DNA of 64,000 bases from Rusavskia elegans (Eukaryota > Ascomycota > Lecanoromycetes > Teloschistales > Teloschistaceae). Position numbers and translations under genes: made by a program. The stretch is taken from contig SAUG01000054.1 of assembly GCA_011316305.1 (NCBI GenBank), positions 62,001-126,000 on the forward strand, read 5' to 3'. Numbering within the stretch: the first letter of the stretch is position 1; each line of letters begins with the position of its first letter. Below are positions 1 through 9,749 of the stretch, piece by piece. The notes below the pieces were generated by a model. It saw only the letters and a program-made list of their open reading frames with translations. It was not told the origin of the DNA and searched no databases.

Positions 1-854
1 ATATCTTTCTTTATAGAACGTATATTTAGATACTATTTATTTTTTAACGTATTTTTAATTTATAAATTAGATATAATAAAAGATTAGATAATAGTATAGA
101 TAATATAATAAAGTAATATAATTAATACTGGAAAGAGTCTATATAATATAATAGTTAAAAGTTAATAGAAATATATAGTAAAATTCGCTAGAAGTTTATA
201 GAAATTAATAAACTCGATTATTTTAGCCGAAATCGAGCTAATAACTATATTAATTAACTAAATTTTACTTTTTATCTTTTCTCTTTATTAATTAACTATT
301 ATCGTAATTTTCTAATATATTATATTGTATATTATACCATTATTCGTTCTATTTATTATATTATAAAAACGTAATTATAGTATATAGTAATCGGATTAGT
401 AATATATTAAAATGATATAATAAATAATATAATAGCGTTAAAAGATATTTTAGTATATAAAAATATTACGAAATCAATTTATAAAAGTTTAGAAAAGATT
501 GAAAGTAATAGAATTAAATATAAAAAAAGATAAAATTCGCTAATATAGCGGAAAAGATAATATTTTAAAATAATATATTCTAAATAGTTTAACTAATAAT
601 ATATCGATAGAAATATAAATAAAAAGTTAGTATTATTGCTTTCCGAAATGTTTATCGCTATTTTAAAAGCATTTATATATTTTCAGACAATAAATTGACA
701 GTAAATTATTACGGATATTTAATTCGACAAATTGCTACCATTTTGTTAATAAAAAGTAAACTAGAATTTTTAGTCGATATAATATTATAAAAATAATGAC
801 GCTAACTATTTATCGAATTCAAACGAATAGTTTATACGAACTTTATATTTTTAC

Positions 855-916
855 CAACAAGCTATCAACAAACGGTCAACAAAGTACTAACAAAAACGTT
901 AATAAAAAGTTAATAA
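855..916 (+). repeat. Degenerate 11-bp-period array, arm A
   Basis: The hexamer CAACAA starts at 855, 866 and 877, exactly 11 bases apart; the next positions carry TAACAA (888), TAATAA (900) and TAATAA (911). The series equals one 11-bp unit progressively losing C at CpA sites. An oppositely oriented array with the same period lies at 1239-1277. Confidence 0.6.
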
Positions 917-1238
917 AAATTTTATCTAAAGTATTAATAATATATTATTATATATACGGTTTAATTTTAGATTTAAATTTTCAAAACTTTAATTTAATAG
1001 TTAAAATATATAATATAGATAATTTTTTTTAGTAAATTAACTTTCTAAATAAATCTAACGTCGATTCAATATTCGAATCCTTCGAAAAAATTTTTTTCTA
1101 AAATTTCAAACTGATTTCTAGATAGTAATAAAATCGATATTTCGATTTCGATTGAAGAATCTAGATTGCGCTAACCAGGTCTAGAAGTTTCTAAATCGAT
1201 CTATCGACGTTTTTTTATATTATTACTATAGTAGTATT

Positions 1239-1277
1239 TTGTTGACTCTTTGTTGGCTCTTTGTTAGTAGAAAGTTG
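1239..1277 (-). repeat. Degenerate 11-bp-period array, arm B (inverted)
   Basis: TTGTTG at 1239 and 1250, TTGTTA at 1261 and AAGTTG at 1272 are 11 bases apart. They are the reverse complement of the CAACAA units at 855-916, so the two arrays form an inverted pair about 320 bases apart. Their nature (subterminal repeats of a dead element, or a fold-back) is inference. Confidence 0.55.
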
Positions 1278-2840
1278 ACTATTTTATATTAACATCCTAT
1301 TAGTAAAAAGCGAAAAGTTAAAAGCAATTTCTAATCTATATTAATTATATATTATATATAATTGATAAATATCAAATAATCTAAACTATTAACCAATTTT
1401 ATATAATTAAAGTATTAATAAAATATTGATAAATAGATCTACTAATACTATTAAAATATTTAAAAGATTTCGATAATCTAATTTTAAAAATACTATTTAT
1501 TAAACTATATCGCGAAATTTTTAAAAATATTACTATAGAAATTAGTTCGGCTAAAATTATTAAAATATAGAAAAAGATATTAACGGCTTTTTAAAATTCA
1601 ATAGAAATATATAATTCTATTATACTATTATTTTTATAAAACTATATTTCGTTTATTAGATATTAATTTAATAGTAATTTATATTAAACGAATTAGTATT
1701 TAAAGTAAAAATTTTTAATTTATAAAAAATCTAATAAAATGTTTAGAAATATAGTTGAAAAATAATAAACTAATTATTAGCCGAACTTTTTATAATTAAA
1801 AAATCCGGGAAAAAATATATAGTCTAGATTTTCTCTAAAAAAAAAATAATAAAGATTATAATAATTATATTAACTAAAATTAAGTAAAATTAATTACCGT
1901 TTTATATGATCTGAATCATTTATAATAAATAGAAGAAATGATATATTTAAAATAATAATCGTTTATAAAAACTATAGTATTCGATTATCTAATATAATTA
2001 TAAATTAAATTAAATTAGATTTTTTATAGTTTTTATTCTATAATCTAATCGGATTAAATCGATTTATTAAAATTCGAATCGGATTTCCGAAATATTAAAG
2101 GTAATCTATATCGAAATAGCCAATCTATTTATATTTTATTTATTCGAATCGTTTTTTTTCGTTTATACGAAATTTTATTTATATATATATATATAAATAT
2201 ATTCTATTCTATTTTCGTTTTTTATATTATACTATTAGCTATAAAAATAATATAAATTATCTTTATTCGATTTTTAAATATAATAAAAATTACTTCGAGA
2301 ATTTTTATATAAAGTATTAAATAGATAACAAAAATTTTCTAGACTATAAAATAATACGATTTCTTCTATTATATTAGTTTAAAGTTAACTATTATAGATT
2401 TACTATACCTTTAAATCTTCTATAAAATAAAATATAGAAATATACTGTTTAATAATATAGAATAGTAAAGAACTTTCTATAGATAACTATAAAATAGCGA
2501 AAAAGTATATTTTAGATATTACTAATACTTTTCGAAACGAGATATAGATTTTTTCGATTGGAATCCGATCCGAACGGATTCGAATTAGATTCGAATCGGA
2601 TTATATAGATTTCGATTCGATTCGAATCGAAACGGATTAGATTCAGATCGAGATTTACTAAAAATAATAGTTTTTAAAATTAACTTCTATTAGCTAAATT
2701 TTGGCGCTAAACTAGCGTATATATAAATTTCAGCTTTTTTATATATTAAAATACTAGAATTATCTGTATATACCAGTTCAACGCCTATATTAGCGCGAGA
2801 ATTAATTAATTCGTTTTCTAAACGAGATAAACCCGCGAGA

Positions 2841-2904
2841 ATCCGTTTATATTCTAATCCGTTTATAATCTAACCCGGAAATATTCTAACCCGTTTCGGA
2901 TCAG
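2841..2904. repeat. 16-bp tandem repeat, four units
   Basis: Four consecutive 16-base units begin at 2841, 2857, 2873 and 2889. The first two differ at one base (ATCCGTTTATATTCTA and ATCCGTTTATAATCTA), the third shares the ATATTCTA end, and the fourth diverges after ACCCGTTT. Related motifs in the other orientation (aacggatt, cgaatcgg) occur at about 2571-2640. Confidence 0.6.
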
Positions 2905-3721
2905 ATTAAAAATTCTAAAATTCGATTCGATTTAATTTATTTCGAAGTCCAATTACTAATATTTTAAAATAAATTTCTTTTTTCGATATAATATTATATA
3001 ATTTAATAAAATAATCTATTATCTTTAAATATTTTATAGTAATACTAAATTCCACGATGAAATATATTAAAGTATATAAATATATAAACTAAAGTTTAAT
3101 TCGGAAAATTATAATTATATAAATTAAATAAACTAATTTAAAAAATAAATTTTAAAAATTTAAAATTTAGCGATTTCTTTTTATTTTTTATTTTCTAATA
3201 GACGATTTCGGTTTACTACGTTATTTTATTTCGCGTTTACTATTTCTATTTTTATCCCGCTTCTATTATAAAAGCTCCGTTCTATTAGTAATATCTAGAC
3301 TTTTATCTTTCGGAATAGATATTGTTAATATTTTAACGGTAACTTTAATATCTATTATAATATTTCGTTTTACTATTTTATTATATCCGGCGATTATAGA
3401 ATTAGATTTTTTAAATATAATATATAGTCTTCTATATAAAATAGCTAATCGCTAATACGTTATTATAAAATTATTTAATATTTTTCGGATTATAATATTT
3501 CTAATTATAAAATAATATAAATTTCGGCTAAATTCTATTAATACTATTTGTAAAATTTCGGATAATAAAATAAAAAGGCCTTTTTAGATTTAAATATCTA
3601 TAGTCGGGACCATTATAGTAATGCGTATCGAGAGCCCTACGCGGAACGCTTCCGCGACCATCGCTTGGCGCTGCAAGGATCCCGATATTTGTCTCAGTCC
3701 AATTACCTCGGCATTGATGTG

Positions 3722-6130
3722 ATGATGGCCTCCATTCACGTCCATGGGGGGACGTCTGCCCTTTCGACATTCCAACAGAAGCAGCTCGCTGACAATCTAG
3801 GACTCGACCGTGTCCAAGCCGTGTATATTCATTTTGTCGCCCTGCCAATAGTGCGGAGCTGAGCAATCCCGACGAGCTCCTAACATAGAATCAAGTTCCG
3901 CAGCCCCCTCCTTCTGATCCAGCATCTAGCTCCCTATCCGTGGCCACCCTTTATGTCCTACCAACAACTGGCACGATTTCGCCATGGAGTAGCAAAGCTA
4001 CCTCGGTCGCACATGTATGTGGGATCGATGAGAAGGTAAAACGAATCGAAAGGGGAAAGGGGCGTCGTCTACACCTTGGTTTTTTGGCAAGCCCATCGAT
4101 AAGGCAGAAGTGGTGACTTCGGATCCGTTGCACAATTGTACGACACAGATTGTGAGCTGCTCCACCGCCAGATCTAGAAGCAGTGTTTGCAGAGCATCCT
4201 CCAGCTCCACTGGAGCATGTGGAGTTGGGGACGATCCCCAACTAGCGCTGAAGACGATCAACAACGGATTAGGACTCTCCCTCGACGCTTTGGAGATTGC
4301 ATATCAGGCTGAAAATTTTGGCTCAAAAGGGAGTGTACACAGGAATCCCAATAGATGTCGAATTCTTTATGTTTTCACAGGTCAACAGCGAGCACTGCCG
4401 TCACAAAATCTTCAACGCACAATGGAGCATTGATGGTGTTACCAAATCGAAATTTTTGTCTGGATTAGTTCGAGAAACGCACGCAAAAAACCCACAGGCA
4501 ACTATCAGCGCCTACAGTGACAATGCTGCGGTCTTCGATGGCGCAAATGGTAGCTTTCTTGCGCCGCAGAGGGTTGGAGACGAGCCAAATGAATGGAAGC
4601 AGTCTAAGGAGCTCGTGCACTCGCTGATCAAAGTTGAGTCGCATAACCATCCAACAGCGATATCACCATATCCTTGTTCGCGACGAAGGGTCGGTCGGAA
4701 GGGGCTCCAGGCCTAAAGCTGGGTTGTTTGGATTCGCCGTGTCTGACCTTCTTATACCAGGGTTTGAGCAACCTTGAGAACTCCCCGATGTTGGCAAGCC
4801 AGTCCATGTCACGGCCTCTTTTCATAACACGCTCCAAGCTCCTCTTGGACCAGCAGACTTTAACAATGAATATGGGGTCCCTTGTATTAATGGATTTTTC
4901 CGGACATTACTCACCCGAGTACCTGTCGGTGGCGGCCAAAGCCAGTTGCGAGGCTATCACAAGCCTATAATGATAGCGGGTGGTGTCGGAACAGTCAGGC
5001 CTCAGCATGCCTTGAAGAAACCTGAGCTCGTCCTGCTAGGCGACTTCTGTGTCATTCTAGGCGGCCCAGCAATGCTCATTGGTCTTGGAGGCTTCGCTTC
5101 GAGTATGTCAGGAGGCGAACCTTCAATAGCGTTGGACTTCGCAAGCGTACAACGAGCGAATCCCGAAGTTTAAAGACGAGCTCAAGAAGTCATTAACGCC
5201 TGCTGTTCCATGGGGACAGATTCGCCTATTGCTTTTATTCATGATGTTGGGGCTGGAGGTTTAAGGTAAGCGATCATTCGAGCGATTCTTATCTAATGCA
5301 CCTTGTTTCTGGACATCGAAACCGCACACCAAGTATGTTTGTTTTACTGATGAGGAGCTGCTGACCCCACAATCTGCACAGCAATGCGCTTCCCAAGCTT
5401 GTACATGACGCAGGATGCGGTGCCACATTTGACCTGCAAGCCACCGATAACGCAGACAAGTCACTGAGCCCCAAGGTGATATTTTGGCAAGGCTGGCTAT
5501 TGCCGAGGCTTTGACAAATATTGCTGCGGCTCATATCACTTATGGACTAGATAGGTTGAAGCTGTCTGCGAATTGGATGGCGCCGGTAAATTCAGCTGGT
5601 GAAGCCAATGCTTTATACGAAGGAGTCGAAGCGGCCCACCAACTGTGTGCCGACATTGGAATATCTATACCTGTTGAAAAGGATTCGATGTCCATGGAAA
5701 TGGCGTGGAACGGTGACGGAGAAGCCAAGGAGCTCATTGCTCCATTGTCTCTTATCGCATCTGCCTTCGCGCCTGTCGTGGATTTCGAAGCGTCCTGGAC
5801 CCAGCTTTGAACCGCGTGGAAGATGCCGGCGAGACAGTCCTGATGTTCGTCGACCTCGCATTGGGGAAAAGGAACCTGGGAGGATCGTGTCTGGCACAGT
5901 GCTTCGGCCAAGTTGGTGATACGACTCCTGACGTGCACAATGTTAATCCTTACCGTAATTACTTCGATTCGACGAAGCGGTTGCACGATGCCAATATGGA
6001 ATTGGCATATCGTGATCGATCTGACGGAGGCTTGCTGGCTACCTGGACCGAAATGATGTTTGGGGGGCGTTGAGGCCTGCAAGTCATAGTGTGCCGTGAT
6101 ACCAAGGGTGTGTACCTTCACGGTACTCTA
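3722..6130 (+). pseudogene. ADE6: Decayed, truncated phosphoribosylformylglycinamidine (FGAM) synthase
   Basis: FGAM synthase makes FGAM from FGAR, ATP and glutamine in purine synthesis. Successive family segments appear in order but in different frames: an N-terminal linker start (3725-3860), QVNSEHCRHKIFNA (about 4379), [12 protein letters not shown] (about 4632), [14 protein letters not shown] in the next frame (about 4708), YHKPIMIAGG (about 4961), ALDFASVQR (about 5132), a DVGAGGL half-motif, KLSANWM and EKDSMSM (about 5560-5700), and YRDRSDGG (about 6010). At least eight frameshifts or stops interrupt it, and the glycine-rich segment after ISPYP is deleted. A canonical intron, 5266-5381 (GTAAGC...CACAG), correctly joins GAGGL to SNALP, so this is genomic, not a retrocopy. 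The C-terminal third, including the glutamine amidotransferase, is absent. Its composition is normal, unlike the adjacent RIP block. An intact copy elsewhere is expected. Confidence 0.88.
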
Positions 6131-6611
6131 GTGGATATCGTATGACCTGGTATCGAAGTACCTTCCTCCACCACTTGCTGATAGAAAGCTGGATCTGTAC
6201 GCGCCCGAGGTATTTCAAACGCGCTCTCTCTTTTCTACGTCTTTCGGACTCGCCTTTCGACATGGCTTAATGATTTCTATAGTGGCTTCAAGGATTGTAT
6301 TTCAGTTCTCCTTGCACAGTCGATTGAAATCTGAACCTTGACCCGATTCAACGCTTACAACTGCCAGCTTGCCCTACGAGCTACTCCCGACGAGCAGAAT
6401 TGAGCAAAGGATCGAATCATGAACAGTATCTTCCGGCGAGCCGTCATGATGTATGTTTATCCGAGGCTTGGAAAAAAGCTTGATCAATCAGGATAACGAT
6501 ATTGAGGTTGCGACCATTATGGATCGACGTGTCTTCCATCTGACAGATACGCTCAAAGCGAGCATGATTCCTGATCAAAACACAACCAGATACAAGTCTT
6601 GCAAAACGGTC
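6131..6611. other. Gap between FGAM synthase remnant and THR4
   Basis: About 480 bases with no supportable gene. It may hold unrecognisable remains of the missing C-terminal part of the FGAM synthase copy and the 3' end of THR4. Confidence 0.4.
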
Positions 6612-9018
6612 TTACATTTTTGCTCTCTCCCTTTCCACCTCACCCACAATCAATTTCCGCAAGCCCTCCAACCCCTCGCTCTTCCGTACGAACCTAAGCC
6701 TCCTCGGCCTCTCCTCCATTCCTACAAACTGCTTCGGCAAGATATCCTTAAATCGGAACCCCTTCTCCTCCAGCAGCGCCATCTCCACCGCTTTCGCAAA
6801 CTTAGCAGGATGTGCCGTTGCCAGCGCCACCTGATGTGCGCCCTCCGTAGATCGCAGCGCCGCAGTCACCGCAATTGCAGAATGTGGATCCAAAATATAG
6901 CCCTCGGGCCATCGATAAACATCTCGGATGGTGGCAATCGTCTCTGCATCCGATACCCGCTCCGCTGCGAAATCTGCGCACACGGCATCCAGCACTGGTT
7001 TCTCGACGCTGAATCCGCCGTTGGTCTTTAGTTGAGTCTGCCATTCTTTGACTTTGCCGCCCGCGATTTCTCTTCTTTCTTGTGCGTTGTGAGTCTTTGA
7101 GCCGTAGATGTCGTGCGCAACGAACCAGAGCAATCTTTCGAAATTGCTGCTCACAAGAATGTCCATCGAGGGCGATAGCGTTTCCTTGACTCCCTCAGGG
7201 GACGCTGCTGCCCCATCCTCTACAAGACCTCCTGCCGCCGCGGCGCCGTGAACGGGCTTCTTCTCGTACGTGCCGGTCTGCAAGAAACGATGAAGGATGT
7301 CGTTCTCATTGCAAGCGATGATGAGCTTCGTGACGGGCAGCCCCATCCGCTTGGCAAAATACCCGGCCAGTATATCCCCGAAATTTCTGATGGTAGATCT
7401 TGAGTCAGCGTTCGAGCCCTTGGGTAAGCGCGGTGAGCTCGTAAGAGGTATCTTTCGCGTAAGATGTACGAGAGAAAAGTTTATTGACTCTTCCAACCTC
7501 GACTTTTGAGAAGGACTGGATAAACACTTACCCCGTGGGAACGACGAAGCGAATTTGATCGGCTGAGGGACTATATGTGCCAGAGCGAACTAACGAGAAG
7601 TAGGATGCAAAGTAATACGTTATCTGGGCCAGTATTCGTGCAAAGTTGATAGAGTTGACTGGTCGGGTCAAAAGTTAGGCTCCGTACACCACGTAGACTG
7701 GATCTTCAAATCAAACCTGCGGCAAGTCTCTGGCTCGAGTTGATCAAATCGTCATTGAAAAGGTCTTTCACGAAAGCCTATGTAGAAAGCGTCAAAAGCG
7801 ACGTTTTCAAAAGAGGTAGGAGATGTGATACTTGACAGTCATCAAACGTCCCGTCAACGCTTAGACAATGCACTAAAGATTCGCTATTAGCATTCTCCCA
7901 CTACAAGTTCATCTAGTCATCCAGCAGCACAATACGAGCGTTGAAGGATTGGTGACATACCATTTTCATCCGTCACTGTTGCAGCGCCGGAAGTCAGCGA
8001 CAGTCTATCAGAAGTAGAGAAGAAGCCAGGGAACATCTTTGACGACCCTCCAGTCTCAAGCCAAATTGCAGGGATTATGTCTAGAGTTGGACTGGTATAA
8101 GAAACGGCCGTAACCACCCACCCGTTGTCATCTGTGCCTCCTGTATTGGGCTCACCTGGGTTCGGAATCAGCGTCGCCCGCTCAAAACATTAGAATCTCT
8201 TGGTATGAGACACAACATGAGAGCTTTGCTTATTCACCAGCACCCAATATCCGGGCTGCAACAAAATGGGGGGCGTACCTTCCCTGTCGGATACATGACG
8301 AATACCGAGACATCTTTCTTGCCTCTCAAGCCGTATATCGAGGCGCTTCCAGTGTCGCCACTTGTTGCGCAAACGACTGTCAAGTGCTCCCGATCTTTGC
8401 CCGACTTTCCCTGATTCCTTTTGACCAGGAAGAACTCAAAGAGGTTCCTGTTCAAGTATTTAGAGTTAGCAAGGTTCAGGACTAACCGTATTACACGTCA
8501 GGAGGATAATAGGCTCTGCGGCGCATATACCCTAGGAATTGCAGCGCCTACAACAGTCGATGTTAGATTCAAGGATTGCTCAGCTGCGAGGGTTTTCATA
8601 CGATGTCTTTGAAGGCAAAGGTCTCTCCATGATACAATTCCAGCAAATGTATCTTTCTGGCGTTATCCAGGGTCACGGTAGGCGTCACGCTCGAATCTCT
8701 GAAAGTCGAATACGACCGGTCGATAATATCTCGAAGGGCCACGGGCTCGATCTCGCTTGGGGCAATGTAGAGACTAAATATTTGGAACGCGAGCTCCGAG
8801 AAGCTCATATGCGACCAATCATCTTGCCAGTTCGACGGCAAGGAAGGAATGTCTTCTGGGAGAAATAGCCCCTGATCTGCAGCCAGTCCTTTTAATACCG
8901 TCTCTTCGAAGGAGAACTGGGCATCGTTAGCTCAAGTGAGTGATTTCAGAGGTTAACATACACCGTAGGAGCCACCACGCGTGGAGAGGTAGCGCTGTGA
9001 AGTTGTGGGGGACGACAT
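6612..9018 (-). CDS. THR4: Threonine synthase
   Basis: This enzyme is PLP-dependent and converts O-phosphohomoserine to threonine, the last step of threonine synthesis. Ten exons give a 536-residue protein (yeast enzyme about 514): 9018-8962, 8916-8602, 8547-8531, 8447-8279, 8156-8123, 7975-7961, 7872-7832, 7777-7717, 7658-7532, 7386-6612. All junctions are GT-AG and the lengths sum in frame. The start reads MSSPTTSQRYLSTRGGSYG, the usual RYxSTRGG opening. The PLP lysine lies in FAFKD (about K122), the PLP-phosphate region in CATSGDTGSA, and VSPIQEAQMTTV and NFGDILAGYFAKRMGLP are further signatures. Exons of 17 and 15 nt are microexons and would be missed by many gene finders. The gene appears intact. 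Confidence 0.95.
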
Positions 9019-9749
9019 CTGAACTGAAAACGTCTAGCTGTTGAAAAGGGACCAGGAGATCGAAGATGACAGCGGCAACAGATTGGGTGTCAATGGTGGA
9101 AGGTTTCTCGAACGATACGTCTTAAAAAGGATCCGACTGCAATTCGTCCAGCTTGAAATCTGCTGATGTCCTGCAATATACGTGAGTGTCAACGATTCAT
9201 GAAGCAGCAAACACGATGGCTACCGATCGAAAGAAAAGAAGAGTGCAACAAACGGGCTGGATCATCTAGATATATAAACAATTTATCCCATGATGCTTTC
9301 TCAAAGAAGATCGGCTGAAATGTGCAAAGTGAGAGAAATAAGCTGGATTCCTGAAAAATTGATTAACTGCCAAAATCCCGACAATCTCGGCTTGCCTGAA
9401 ACATGGCCAATATTCGTCTTACTGTTTAATGTAGCAAAACCCCGGAAATCTACAAGCAGCTGCGAGCAATGGCAATATAAATACAAGAGATAGGGTAAAA
9501 TTTAAGGGCGCCAAGCGCGATATCGGCAAAGTCGGTGGTGGTGGACACGCTACCCTCGGTGCAACAATTCTGCAAAATCCCGAAGTTTGGTGGGCACTTT
9601 TTAGATTTCGTTCAATCAGGGGCCTGCGGCTCAACTCCGTCCGACACTGGGGATATATACATGGAATCAACTGGGACTTGCATAGAAAGTGCATTTTGTC
9701 AATCATCATTCGGTAAATGATACATTGTGCCGAGTCAAGGCGCCTCTTG
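9019..9749. other. Intergenic, THR4 upstream / UTP21 downstream
   Basis: 730 bases between the THR4 start and the UTP21 stop. Only short, unconvincing open frames are present. No RNA gene or repeat is recognised. Confidence 0.5.

Larger units (their letters stand above)
1..3590. repeat. AT-rich, RIP-type isochore (decayed repeat DNA)
   Basis: This stretch is overwhelmingly A and T. TpA is very common, CpA and TpG are scarce, yet CpG persists (many acg, tcg, cga). That is the expected outcome of repeat-induced point mutation, which in ascomycetes converts CpA to TpA on both strands of duplicated DNA. No open frame looks coding; the longest, 796-1032, is low-complexity Lys/Asn/Ile/Tyr translation of AT DNA. 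Composition changes within a few tens of bases near 3590 to roughly balanced DNA. The source element cannot be named because no transposase or reverse transcriptase motif survives. Local tandem and inverted arrays inside it are listed separately. Confidence 0.85.

Noticed and set aside
796..1032. 78-codon frame in the AT block
   Set aside because: Low-complexity Asn/Lys/Ile/Tyr translation expected from AT-rich DNA; no domain, no splice partner.
5540..6121. 193-codon minus-strand frame over the FGAM synthase remnant
   Set aside because: The plus strand shows conserved FGAM synthase motifs across the same bases; the minus-strand product has no recognisable features.
9419..9709. 96-codon minus-strand frame between THR4 and UTP21
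   Set aside because: No domain, no splice partner and uneven composition; treated as intergenic.
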